This document shows positions 23,952 through 33,200 of a stretch of 64,000 nucleotides of DNA, piece by piece (the stretch's first letter is position 1; each line of letters opens with the position of its first letter). The translations under genes and the position numbers were made by a program. A model generated the notes under the pieces. It did not search any database. It worked only from the letters and a program-made list of their open reading frames with translations, and had not been told where the DNA came from. Source of the stretch: Paenibacillus sp. (GTDB lineage: Bacteria > Bacteroidota > Bacteroidia > Bacteroidales > Muribaculaceae); contig JAMPHR010000002.1 in NCBI GenBank assembly GCA_023663345.1, forward strand, positions 311,331 to 375,330. Direction: 5' to 3'.

Positions 23952-24905
23952 TCAGTTATTGGGGAAGCTCTGGTCTTTGTCGAGGGCCTCGGTGAGACGG
24001 GCGCAGAATATCTCGTGGCGGCACATCATGTAGACGAGCAGGAAGTTGAGGATGGTGAGCTCGTAGATGAAGTAGAGCCATGGATAGCCGATGAACAGAG
24101 TGATGAAGAGCCCGATGGTGCGCCAGTTGAAGGTGAGAATGTTGGTGTACTTCATGAGCGGGAGAGAGTTGCGACGGAACTCTTCGCGGAAGGATGCGGG
24201 GATACGTCCATCGGGGTAGCGACGGCGCAGTGACTTGCGCATCTGCTGGAGCAGAGGGGTTGACATCTCCTGCTGACGGGTGTAGTTGAGGTAGATGCGC
24301 ATTGTGAGCAATTTCCAGAAACTGCATTTGCCCGAGGCTACGGCCTGGTCGAGCTGACGGCGCAGGTCGGCCACGCTGTCGAGCTCGCTCCCCTGCTCGC
24401 CCTTGAGGAAGTAGAGGTGGAACTGGCGGTAATAGTCGGCCATGGAGGCTTGCTTGGCATGGGAGATGCCGGCGAGTATGGCCATGCACCACAGGAACCA
24501 GGGGTATTGGTGGAAGAGGGGGATGGCGAGGTTCTCGCGCAGGACTATGGCGATGTATATGGCTGCAAACCAGAAGTCGCCACTCATGCCGTCGAGTATG
24601 CGCCCGAGGCGGGAATACTGATGGGTGAGGCGGGCGAGCTGTCCGTCGGCGCTGTCGAATGAGTTGGCCCAGATGAGCAGGATCATTCCCACAACATTTA
24701 TCCACAGCTGAGGATAGTAGAAGAGGATGCCGGCTGCCACGCCGAGGAATATGGATGCGATGGTGATGGCGTTGGGGGTGACGCCGAGGCGTGCGGCGAG
24801 ACGTGCCCACAAGAAGCCTATGGGGCGGTAGAAGGCCAGGTCGATGTTTTCCTCGGTATCCATCGACTTGAGCGATTTGCGGTATTCTTCCTTCCAGTTG
24901 CTCAC
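23952..24905 (-). CDS. CDP-alcohol phosphotransferase family protein (variant motif)
   Basis: 317-residue integral membrane enzyme. The signature is DSADGQLAR, eight residues, then GRILDGMSGD near residues 85-110. The first half fits D(x)2DG(x)2AR. The second half reads D(x)4D rather than the canonical D(x)3D, an extra residue between the catalytic and metal-binding acids. A soluble insert of about 100 residues (ADYYRQFHLYFLKGEQGSE onward) separates the catalytic helices from two C-terminal helices. The family joins a CDP-activated lipid or head group to an alcohol. Its stop overlaps the start of the upstream AUR1-like gene by four bases (ATGA), so the two are translationally coupled. Confidence 0.85.
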   Translation of the reverse strand: MSNWKEEYRKSLKSMDTEENIDLAFYRPIGFLWARLAARLGVTPNAITIASIFLGVAAGILFYYPQLWINVVGMILLIWANSFDSADGQLARLTHQYSRLGRILDGMSGDFWFAAIYIAIVLRENLAIPLFHQYPWFLWCMAILAGISHAKQASMADYYRQFHLYFLKGEQGSELDSVADLRRQLDQAVASGKCSFWKLLTMRIYLNYTRQQEMSTPLLQQMRKSLRRRYPDGRIPASFREEFRRNSLPLMKYTNILTFNWRTIGLFITLFIGYPWLYFIYELTILNFLLVYMMCRHEIFCARLTEALDKDQSFPNN

Positions 24906-25855
24906 CCTGCTATATAGTTTTTATAAGAGTCGAGGAAACGGCGGAATGGACGCAGGCGCATGAGCCCCTGCTCGAATATGAGCCAGCCCACGATGGTGAC
25001 ACCGATGCCGGCGAGGACGTCGATGATATAGTGGTGGGAGGTGTAGACGGCTGTGAACCAGATGCCCAGGCAGATGAACGCGAACAGCACACGGAGCCAC
25101 ACCGAGCACCGGGCACGGAGGGAGTAGATGAAGGCGATGAGCATGTAGGCCGCGTGGAGTGAGGGGAGGGCGGCAAAGACATTGGAGTTGCGGGAATAGA
25201 GGCCGTCGAAGATGGAGAGGCCCATCATGGCGTCCCAGCGGGCCAGTCCGGCTGTCTCGCCATGTGTGCCGGGGATGAAGTCGAAGCCGTGCATGGCCAC
25301 GTACCACGGCGGAGCGGCGGGGTGGACGTAGTAGAGGGCGAAGCCGAGGAGGTTGACAAACAGGAACACCAGCGAGAAGTGGAGATAGACGCTATATTGC
25401 TTCTTGAAATAGAGCCATAGGCCGAAAAGGATGGGCACGGGCACCCAGCAGAGGTAGAAGCATCCGGCGAGGAAGTCGAGGATGGGGGAGGTGTGCATGG
25501 CCCACCATTCATTGGGGGTGACGATGGTGCCGGCTACCTCGGAGGTGGCGGGGGTGAGGGTGATGCCGAAGAGTGATGACTCGGTGGAATAGAGGCCGAA
25601 GATGTCGACCGGGTTGACCTCGTAGTTGGGGAGTATGTTCATCCAGTCGTAGGATATGCCGAATATAATGAACGGCAGGAGTGCCACGACAAGACGGCGC
25701 GTGGTGCCGGTGATGAGCAACATTGCCGCGAGGAATACCGCGATATACAGATGCTCGGGCCGGAATCCCACGAATGTGGCTGTGACAGCCAGCCATACCA
25801 CAAGGCTGATTACTATCACCGCGGTTTCGCGTTTGGACGGGAGTGACTGTGACAT
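24902..25855 (-). CDS. AUR1-like PAP2-superfamily enzyme (inositol phosphorylceramide synthase-like)
   Basis: 317-residue membrane protein with about six to eight helices. Three motifs match the yeast Aur1 group of the PAP2 superfamily: YVHPAAPPWYV (residues 171-181), VFAALPSLHAAY near residue 220 (Ser/His of motif C2), and TSHHYIIDVLAGIG near residue 265 (C3 with catalytic His and Asp). Aur1 transfers phosphoinositol to ceramide. Bacteroidales make sphingolipids, so inositol phosphorylceramide synthesis is a reasonable inference. It sits between two CDP-alcohol phosphotransferases. Confidence 0.85.
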   Translation of the reverse strand: MSQSLPSKRETAVIVISLVVWLAVTATFVGFRPEHLYIAVFLAAMLLITGTTRRLVVALLPFIIFGISYDWMNILPNYEVNPVDIFGLYSTESSLFGITLTPATSEVAGTIVTPNEWWAMHTSPILDFLAGCFYLCWVPVPILFGLWLYFKKQYSVYLHFSLVFLFVNLLGFALYYVHPAAPPWYVAMHGFDFIPGTHGETAGLARWDAMMGLSIFDGLYSRNSNVFAALPSLHAAYMLIAFIYSLRARCSVWLRVLFAFICLGIWFTAVYTSHHYIIDVLAGIGVTIVGWLIFEQGLMRLRPFRRFLDSYKNYIAG

Positions 25856-25869
25856 TCTGGGCCTCTTTG

Positions 25870-25922
25870 GGAGGTTTATGGGGTTAAAAGTTTAGGGGTT
25901 TATGGGTTTATGAGTTTAGGGG
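25870..25922 (+). repeat. GGTTTA-type array
   Basis: Repeated GGTTTATGGGG, GTTTAGGGG and GGGTTTATG units fill the spacer between two genes of the cluster. A weak CCTC..GAGG hairpin (about 25862-25874) separates them from the ATG at 25855. Confidence 0.7.
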
Positions 25923-25925
25923 GCC

Positions 25926-26636
25926 TTATTTGATGAGCTGACGGCGGGCGTGGTCAACGCGGGCAAAGGCGGTGATGTTGGCGAATACCGCAATCACGCC
26001 CATAGCCACGATGAGGATGTTGACGGCATCAAAGTCGGCCGGGCTCACGCACTGGCCGGTGATGCCGGTGGCGAGGGCGCCGAGGCTTGTCACCACCACG
26101 CGCTCGGGGCGCTGCATGAAGCCTATCTTGCACTCAAGGCCGAGACCCTCGGCGCGGGCACGCACATAGCTCACCATGATGGATCCCACGAGGGCCACGA
26201 ATGTGATGAGGGCTCCGGCCACGTAGCCGGTCTGTATGAGGTAATAGCTGATGCCACCGAGGGTGAATAGCTCGCAATAGCGGTCGAGCACGGAGTCGTA
26301 CATGGCACCGAATGTCGAGGCCATGCCACCGAGACGTGCAACCTGGCCGTCGAGCATGTCGAATAGTGAGAAGAGGATGATCACGCCTCCGGCCCATGTG
26401 ACAAGGGGATAGTTCATATTGTAGGGCGAGCCAGTGTAACCGGCATAGACGAGTATGATGGCCGCGGCGATGTTGCCGAGGAGGCCGATGGTGGTGACCA
26501 TGTTGGGGGTGACCCCTATGCGTATAAGGAAGCGAACAAATGGGTTGATGACGCAGTAGATGCCCTGCTGGAGTGCATCGCGCATCTTCTTGAAGGTTGA
26601 TGTCTTGGGTTCCATTATTATATCTGATTCAGGCAT
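25926..26636 (-). CDS. CDP-alcohol phosphotransferase (phosphatidylinositol-phosphate-synthase-like)
   Basis: 236 residues with about six membrane helices. The signature is canonical: DMLDGQVAR, eight residues, GAMYDSVLD near residues 85-115, i.e. D(x)2DG(x)2AR(x)8G(x)3D(x)3D. The N-terminal amphipathic region and [14 protein letters not shown] before the first helices are typical. The DSVLDRY form occurs in enzymes using inositol phosphate or similar acceptors (recollection, not proof). The start may be ATG 26615 (MEPKTSTF) instead of 26636. It stands 73 bases behind the GtrA gene and 70 bases before the AUR1-like gene. Confidence 0.88.
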   Translation of the reverse strand: MPESDIIMEPKTSTFKKMRDALQQGIYCVINPFVRFLIRIGVTPNMVTTIGLLGNIAAAIILVYAGYTGSPYNMNYPLVTWAGGVIILFSLFDMLDGQVARLGGMASTFGAMYDSVLDRYCELFTLGGISYYLIQTGYVAGALITFVALVGSIMVSYVRARAEGLGLECKIGFMQRPERVVVTSLGALATGITGQCVSPADFDAVNILIVAMGVIAVFANITAFARVDHARRQLIK

Positions 26637-26709
26637 AGGATGTGTGTGACAAGTGTATATTGTATTTTTTGATTGTTATGTTTCGGGGATGATGCGTTGG
26701 TGGCAGGAG

Positions 26710-27234
26710 TCATTTGCGCGGGTGTATGAACATGTCGACGAAGCGGATGGCGTAGGGGTCGATGTTGTTGCGGCGGTACACGAAATTCTTCTGCATGAGG
26801 AAGTTCCAGAATATCGACACGATCAGCGACACGCTGAGACGGGCGGCTGCATAGTAGCCGTTGGGTTTGAAACCGAGATCCTCGAGGAATGTGAGCTGAC
26901 ACAGGAGCTCATAGACCATCTGGGTGCCGTAGACGTTGAGCAACAGCGATCCGAGCCACACGAGGGCATATTTCACGGCCACGGCCTTGACGGGGAGATC
27001 GGTGGCATGAAATGTGAAGCGATAGTTGATGCAACAGTTCACGATGCCGCCACATACGGCTCCGATAGCGGTGGAGATCCATGGGGCGAGGTGGACGAAT
27101 GCGAAGAATACGAAACCCACGCCCATGTCGATCCATGAGGCTATCTGGGAGGACACGGACGAGCGCAGGAAGGTCGACACGATGTCGCCTCCGTTGATGA
27201 ACCGGTCTTTTATTTTAGAAATATGTCTGGACAT
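26710..27234 (-). CDS. GtrA-like membrane protein
   Basis: 174-residue protein with four membrane helices. GtrA-family features are SSQIASWIDMGVGFVFFAF, a glycine/cysteine helix with VNCCINYRFTFHA, and a final NFLMQKNFVYR. The classic family flips or helps flip polyprenyl-linked sugars in O-antigen or cell-wall modification. Here it lies between an ATP-grasp gene and a CDP-alcohol phosphotransferase, so it may move a lipid-linked head group across the membrane. This role is inference. Confidence 0.82.
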   Translation of the reverse strand: MSRHISKIKDRFINGGDIVSTFLRSSVSSQIASWIDMGVGFVFFAFVHLAPWISTAIGAVCGGIVNCCINYRFTFHATDLPVKAVAVKYALVWLGSLLLNVYGTQMVYELLCQLTFLEDLGFKPNGYYAAARLSVSLIVSIFWNFLMQKNFVYRRNNIDPYAIRFVDMFIHPRK

Positions 27235-27290
27235 TACTATTATTGTATCTGTGAATCATTCAGGGAGTGGGCCGGGAGAGCCGTCGCGGG

Positions 27291-28160
27291 TCATGCCTTG
27301 TGTTTCTTTACCTCGGCGAGGATGGCGCGGGCTATCACTGCCGACGCCTCGACGCGACACGGGGCGAAACTGGGCCAGTCGTTGAAGTCGATGATGGAGA
27401 ATGAGCCGTCGGGGGCGATGATGGCGTCACCGCCGTAGACACGGATGTCGAGGATATCGGCGGCGCGGTCACATGTCTCGCGGAACTTGGCGAGGTCAAA
27501 CCGCGTCTCCTCGCCCCGCTTGGTGGTGGCGCGGTCGTCTCCCTTGGCCGAATAGCTTTTCTCGAAGGGGAAGAAGCAGTAGAAGTAGTCGGTGTCCCTC
27601 ACGCCGTAGAATTTCACCTGGTCGCCGTCGAGATGGCGGTTGATCACGGCGCGCTTGATGCCACGGAGGAAGTATTCCTGCAACACTTCCTGGGCTTCCT
27701 CGGGGTGGCGTACATAGGTCACATCCTCCTTGTGCATGGCGTAGAGGTCGCCACGCTTGATCCAGGCCTGCTGCATACCTATGCGTTCCATCTGTCCGGT
27801 GATGGCCTGATTGGTGCTCACCATGAGGCTTTCGGGATAGGGTATGCCAGAACCGAGGAGTATGCGCGTGAGGCGCTCGCGGGTACAGTTTTCCACGCCG
27901 TAGCCCGAGTTTATGACGAGTCGTCCGGCATCCTCCATAGCCTGGAGAATGGGAAATGACCGCTGGTCACGGCACATGTGGATGACGATGGGCTCGGTGA
28001 CGGCCCCGGCTATCAGCTGTTCCTCCGAATAGGTCTTGACCTGACAGCCCCGCTTGCGTAGTTGCTCGCAAGTGAGGTTGAGGATGGCCGCGTCGTTGCC
28101 GATGTGGTTGGGGGAGTAGGCCCCGGCGCGGAGTATTGCTGCTATTTTAGTGTCGGCCAT
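27291..28160 (-). CDS. ATP-grasp family protein
   Basis: 289 residues. The fold is suggested by CRDQRSFPIL and VINSGYGVENCTRERLTRIL (N-terminal to central), AWIKRGDLYAMHKEDV (ATP-binding lysine region), VNGV-type VKFYGVRDTDYF, and the C-terminal metal-binding RVYGGDAIIAPDG with IDFNDWPSFAPCR. The DFNDWPSF ending resembles RimK and inositol-phosphate kinase-like ATP-grasp proteins. These join an acid to an amine or thiol, or phosphorylate inositol phosphates. The substrate is not evident. It lies second in the cluster, after the nucleotidyltransferase. Confidence 0.72.
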   Translation of the reverse strand: MADTKIAAILRAGAYSPNHIGNDAAILNLTCEQLRKRGCQVKTYSEEQLIAGAVTEPIVIHMCRDQRSFPILQAMEDAGRLVINSGYGVENCTRERLTRILLGSGIPYPESLMVSTNQAITGQMERIGMQQAWIKRGDLYAMHKEDVTYVRHPEEAQEVLQEYFLRGIKRAVINRHLDGDQVKFYGVRDTDYFYCFFPFEKSYSAKGDDRATTKRGEETRFDLAKFRETCDRAADILDIRVYGGDAIIAPDGSFSIIDFNDWPSFAPCRVEASAVIARAILAEVKKHKA

Positions 28161-28163
28161 ATT

Positions 28164-28199
28164 ATTGCCCTGGGGGCATGGTTATAAGGTTAATGGGGG
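28164..28199 (+). repeat. Short hairpin plus GGTTAT array
   Basis: TGCCC/GGGCA (28166-28178) is a five-base-pair stem, followed after one base by GGTTATAAGGTTAATGGG. It lies next to the ATG at 28160, between the ATP-grasp and nucleotidyltransferase genes. It is a weaker relative of the other composites. Confidence 0.6.
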
Positions 28200-28913
28200 T
28201 TATATGGATAGGAGGGAGAGTGCTTTAGGGATGTCGGATGCGTGGTCGATGTCGATGATGCGGCTGAAATTGTAGGCCTTCAGGTTCATTCCCGAGGCCA
28301 CAAGTGCCCGCTGGAAATCGCGCATACGTGTCTCGCCGGCTTCCATGCAGTCATCGAGAATGTCGAGCGACGAGGCCGGGAGGGCATATATTCCACCCGA
28401 GACATGACGGGCGTCGGGGAGAGGTGAGTCGAAGAATCCCGTGATCATTCCGCTGAAGGGGTCGGTGGTGATGTAGAGGGGTTTCTCGTCGTCGATATAG
28501 GTGGTCACGGCCATGTATCCGTCGGCGTCGCAGTCAGCAAGCATGGCATCGAGATAGGCGTCAAACTCGGAGGGGAGGAACACGGTGTCGACCGTAGTGA
28601 GGCAGAACCGGGAGCCTGTGGCGCGCAACAGGTGGCTGAGCCGGTGGAGGGAGTGCATAGAGCCGGGGGTGGAGTCCACGACAAGGTTGTCGGCTCCGGC
28701 CCAGGGGAGCGGGGAGTCCGAGGCTTCGGCAAAGGCTTGTACCTCGGGGTTTATGATCACGCTCACAGCCTCGCAGTCGGGGCGGGAGCGGAATATGCCT
28801 ATTAACCTTTCGAGCAATGTCATTCCGCCGAGATGCACCAGTGGCTTGGGGGTAGGAATACCCTCATTCCTAAGGCGTGAGCCTTGTCCTGCTGCTATAA
28901 TCGCGTAGTGCAT
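28200..28913 (-). CDS. Nucleotidyltransferase (sugar or inositol phosphate)
   Basis: 237 residues with the GT-A nucleotidyltransferase fold. AIIAAGQGSRLRNEG is the nucleotide-binding loop, with KPLVHLGGMTLLERLI after it. LTTVDTVFLP supplies the metal-binding acid, and SGGIYALPASSLDIL lies late. The family forms NDP-sugars or, in some organisms, CDP-inositol from inositol 1-phosphate. As first gene of a cluster with two CDP-alcohol phosphotransferases, a CDP-activated polyol is an attractive guess but is inference. A mirrored hairpin/GGTTAT spacer lies upstream. Confidence 0.83.
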   Translation of the reverse strand: MHYAIIAAGQGSRLRNEGIPTPKPLVHLGGMTLLERLIGIFRSRPDCEAVSVIINPEVQAFAEASDSPLPWAGADNLVVDSTPGSMHSLHRLSHLLRATGSRFCLTTVDTVFLPSEFDAYLDAMLADCDADGYMAVTTYIDDEKPLYITTDPFSGMITGFFDSPLPDARHVSGGIYALPASSLDILDDCMEAGETRMRDFQRALVASGMNLKAYNFSRIIDIDHASDIPKALSLLSI

Positions 28914-28918
28914 CTTTT

Positions 28919-29091
28919 ATTTGCCCTGGCGGGCAAAGGTTATAAGGTTATTATTCCGCTTTGCGGAAGGTTATAGGGTTATAAGGTTATGGGGGAGATG
29001 ATTGTCTAAAATTATGATTATTATAAACTTATAAACTTACAATAACCTCTTAACCTCATAACCCTATAACCTTTTGTCCGATAGGACAAAA
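28919..29091. repeat. Mirrored composite repeat between the nucleotidyltransferase and pdxA
   Basis: Near the nucleotidyltransferase ATG: TTTGCCC/GGGCAAA (28920-28937) joined to GGTTATAAGG, then TTCCGC/GCGGAA (28954-28968) joined to GGTTATAGGG. Near the pdxA stop, inverted: ATAACC units ending at 29071 joined to TTTTGTCC/GGACAAAA (29072-29091). The last arm touches the pdxA stop codon. About 50 bases of AT-rich sequence separate the halves. Confidence 0.88.
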
Positions 29092-30162
29092 TCACTCATT
29101 GCGGCCGCGGTCGAAGTTCTGTTTGCGGAGGGGGTTGGCTGTGGCCTCGGCCTCGCGCTGGCGGTTGCGGTATATGTCGAGGGCCATGTAGATGGCTTCA
29201 CGCAGTGACTGGGGATCGGCCTGTCCTGAGCCGGCGATGTCGAAGGCTGTGCCGTGGTCGGGCGAGGTGCGCACACAGGGGAGTCCGGCGGTGTAGTTCA
29301 CGCCACGCTCCGACATGAGGAGCTTGAAGGGGATGAGGCCCTGGTCGTGGTACATGGCGAGCACTCCGTCGAATTTCTTGTAGGCTCCGCTTCCGAAAAA
29401 GCCGTCGGCAGGGTAGGGGCCGAAAGCAAATACACGCTTCTTGTAGGCCTCGGCTATGGCCGGAGCCACGATCTCGTTGTCCTCGCTACCTATCACGCCG
29501 TTGTCGCCGGCATGGGGGTTGAGCGAGAGGACGGCTATGCGGGGCGAGTGTATGCCGAAGTCGGCTATGAGCGACTTGTTGAAGCGCATTATGCTGTCGA
29601 GGACGGCGGCCTTGGTGACCTTGGGGGTGACATCGGCAAGCGACTCGTGAATGGTGACCAGAGCCACGCGCAGTCCCTCGCCGGCCATTATCATCATGGC
29701 CTTGGGGGCGGAGCCGTCGTTGAGGCGGTCCTGAAGAAACTCGGTGTGGCCCGGGAATGAGAACTCGTCGCCATGGATGGCATCCTTGCTGATGGGGCAG
29801 GTCACGAGCACATCGATGGCGCCTTCGCGCAGGTCGGCGGCAGCGCGCTCGAGGGCGGCCAATGCAGCCGATCCTCCGGCGGGGGTACAGCGACCCGGCT
29901 CGGGGGTGACGTTCTCATCGACCACATTAATTATATAGTTGTGGTCGGCCGTGGCATCGGCGGGAGATGTTATGGTGGTGAATTTCACTTCGGGGAGCTC
30001 CATGAGCTTGCGGTAGGAGGCCGCGATCTTGGCACTTCCATACACGATGGGGGTGCAGATCTCGGCGATGCGGGGATCCTCGAGGGTCTTGAGGATGATC
30101 TCGTAGCCTATGCCGTTGATGTCTCCGTGGGTGATGCCCACCTTGATTTTTCTATTTTCCAT
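29092..30162 (-). CDS. pdxA: 4-hydroxythreonine-4-phosphate dehydrogenase
   Basis: 356-residue NAD-dependent enzyme of the DXP-dependent pyridoxal phosphate pathway. It starts with the family segment KVGITHGDINGIGYEII. It carries the three metal-binding histidines: FPGHTEFLQD near residue 143, NPHAGDNG near residue 216, and YHDQGLIPFK near residue 277. The C-terminal segment TSPDHGTAFDIAG is typical. Length is slightly above E. coli PdxA (329). No other pdx gene is nearby. The large DUF2723 gene lies upstream on the same strand, 82 bases away. Confidence 0.95.
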   Translation of the reverse strand: MENRKIKVGITHGDINGIGYEIILKTLEDPRIAEICTPIVYGSAKIAASYRKLMELPEVKFTTITSPADATADHNYIINVVDENVTPEPGRCTPAGGSAALAALERAAADLREGAIDVLVTCPISKDAIHGDEFSFPGHTEFLQDRLNDGSAPKAMMIMAGEGLRVALVTIHESLADVTPKVTKAAVLDSIMRFNKSLIADFGIHSPRIAVLSLNPHAGDNGVIGSEDNEIVAPAIAEAYKKRVFAFGPYPADGFFGSGAYKKFDGVLAMYHDQGLIPFKLLMSERGVNYTAGLPCVRTSPDHGTAFDIAGSGQADPQSLREAIYMALDIYRNRQREAEATANPLRKQNFDRGRNE

Positions 30163-30244
30163 ATCATATTCCGCTTGCGCGGATAGTAGTTAAAATATCA
30201 AGAAGTCATACGGACATAAGAGTATGCCCGTATGACTGTTAACG

Positions 30245-33200
30245 TTATTGCCTCTGCTCCACTACGGAGAGGATGCGGTCGAAGTTGACGCCCATATCCT
30301 CGAGCTCGTGGATGATAGCCTCGGCATCGCCACCGGCGTCCACATAATCCTGGAGGAGATATACCATATAGTATGTCTCGGCGAAGCGGTCGGTGCGCTG
30401 GAGGGTTGCATACTGCCAGGGAGCGAGGCTCTGATAGTACTTCACGTTGGTGCCGTAGCGGCGGATCTCCTTCTCGAGCAGGTCGAGGGCGTGCTTGGAG
30501 GCTTCCTCATTGCCTGTGGCTATGCCGATGCGGGCATAGAGCTGTGCCATCTTCTCGGGGATCTGAATGGCGTAGGGGGAGGCTGCTTCGGGCAGTTTCT
30601 CCTCCATGAGCTGGAGCAGGTTGAGGGCCTTGGCGTAGCGGTCGGCCTTGTAGACGGTGAGAGCCTCGCGGTCGGCATCGGAGATGTCGGCACTGTCGGC
30701 CCGCTCGGCCATCACGGCCTCGTTGACGAGGGCTGTGGCGGTGGAGAGGATGTAGGAGCGGGTGGTGGTGACCATGCGTCTCACGGTCTCATCTAGATAG
30801 ATCTGGCCCGGCTCGGTCACTTTGTCGAGTCCGCCCCAGCGGAATTTCTCGGTGATGTTGCGGTAGGCTTTCTCGGTGTTGACAGCCACCACATCATCGT
30901 CGGTGTTCTCGTCGTGATAGATGGGCGAGATCTCGTAGGCCATACCGGTGGAGCGCATGTAGGGCTGGAGGCCGAGGTAGTACTCTCCGGCGGGCACGGT
31001 GGAGGCGAAGTAGACGGGGCGGTCCCATCCGTTCTTGATGGAGGTGTTGATCATGTCGAGGCTCAGTATCTGGCTGAGTGTCATGCCTCCACGTCCGGCC
31101 GATCCGGGATCGTTGTGCATGTTGGCTACAATTACCGGTTCGCTGCGGCGGGCTTCATCGGGGGTGATGCGTCCGGCCTTGACAGCTGCCTCGATGTCGA
31201 CAGGGATGTACATGTTGGTGTACTTCATCATGGGCGCACCCCAGGCGTTCTGGCTCGACTTCTTGTCGTAGAGCTGGGCCAGGGAGGTGTCCACGAGCAC
31301 GGCGGTGGTGTCCTCGTCGGTGGCGAAGTAGTTGAAGTTCATGCGGTCGTAGGCATAATCTTCGGGTTTGGCGAGGGTCTCGATGCCGGGGGCGTCGTAG
31401 GAGGGGTGCTTGATCTGGTTGGCATACCAGTCGGTGGTAAGGTAGCTGAGGTTTACCACCTTAACGTCGGTGCGGTGTCCCTCGACCTCCTGGGCGTACC
31501 ACAGGGGGAAGGTGTCGTTGTCGCCGTTGGTGAAGATGATGCCGTTCTCATCGACCGAATCGAGATAGTTCATGCCGAAGTCGCGGGTGGTGTATCGGCC
31601 CGAGCGGTCATGGTCGTCCCAGGTCTGCGATACCATCTGAAGCGGTACAGCCAGGCCTACGATACAGGCTACGACGGTTGCTATGAGCGATGTCCTGGCG
31701 GGTGTCTCGGGCTCGGCGGGAGCGTCGGTCTGAGTGGTCTTGGCCTGCTTCTTGGCCAGGGCGAGGCAGATGATCTGCCACAGTCCGGCCACACCCATGC
31801 CGATCCATATAGCGAAGGCGTAGAAGGATCCTGCGAAGGCGTAGTCACGCTCGCGGGGCTGGGAGGGGGTCTGGTTGAGGTAAAGCACAATGGCTATACC
31901 GGTCATGAAGAAGAGGAAGAATATCACCCAGAACTGCTCGATACCCCGCTTGGAGATGAAGGCCTGCCATCCGAGACCTATGAGGCCGAGGATGAGCGGG
32001 AGCATGTAGAAGACGTTGTGGCCGGGGTTGCCCTCGCCGTCGCTCCAGGGGAGGAGGCTCTGGTCACCGAGACGCGGGGTGTCGATGAAGGGGATACCCG
32101 AGATCCAGTTGCCGTGGTTGACCTCACCGTTGCCCTGGATGTCGTTCTGACGGCCGGCGAAGTTCCACATGAAGTAGCGCCAGTACATGTGGTTGAGCTG
32201 GTAGATGAGGAAGAAACGGAAGCTCTCGCCGAATGTGGGCTTGATGCGATCGGTGTACTGGAGTACGTTGCCGTCGCGGTCCACGTATTGGGTCACTTTG
32301 GTGGGAGTGCCCTTGATGCCTCCGATCCAGTCGGAGTAAGCTCCGGTGTGGGCACCGCTGTAGATGCGGGGGAAGAGCATGTTGAGCTCGGGGCTCATGG
32401 TGTAGTCCTTCTTGTAGCCCTGGAACACGTAGCGGTCGGGCTCTTCGGGCGATGTCTTGGCCACCTTGGAGTACTGGGGAGTACCCTCGTCATACATGGG
32501 TGAGAGCTGTCCCGATGCATCGGCCTCGTAGACCACGGATGAGTTGTGGGTCTGGCCGTAGAAGAGGGGACGCTCGCCGTACTGCTCGCGGTTGAGATAG
32601 GAGGCGAGAGCAAACACGTTGTCGGGCGAATTCTGGTTCATGGGAGGGTTGGCCGATGAACGTATGAGCAGAAGCGCGTAGCTCGAGTAGCCGATGAAAA
32701 TCACGAAGATGCTCATCACCACGATGTTGAGTATCCTCACGGGGAGTTTCTTGGCCATGAACAGGTAGGCGAGGACTCCGCCCATGATAATCACGGGGAT
32801 CCACATGCTGTTGCCGATGAAGGGGATACCTGAGAGGAGTATGCTCAGGGCCACGCTCCAGCGGATGCGCTTCACGCTGTCCTGCCTGTAGAGCTCGCGG
32901 ATGGCCCAGATGAACGAGGCCACGGCGAGGATGGCGTAGATGAGCACGCCCACATTGTAGCTCAGGCCGATGACGTTGACGAAGAACAGCTCGAAGTACT
33001 GCGACACCTCGATGAATCCGGGGACAAGTCCGTAGAGGATGAGTCCCACCACGATGGCTGCCACCACAAGAGCCATGAGCGATCCGGTGGCTGTGGTGTC
33101 CTTCCACAGGCGGTAGTAGATGACCAGTCCGATGGCAGGGATACACAGGAGGTTGAGCAGGTGGACGGCTATTGAAATGCCTATCACATAGGCGATGAGT

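Noticed and set aside
30914..32503. 529-codon plus-strand frame opposite the DUF2723 gene
   Set aside because: Shadow of the real gene: Gly/Val/Glu-rich composition, no recognisable domain, no promoter.
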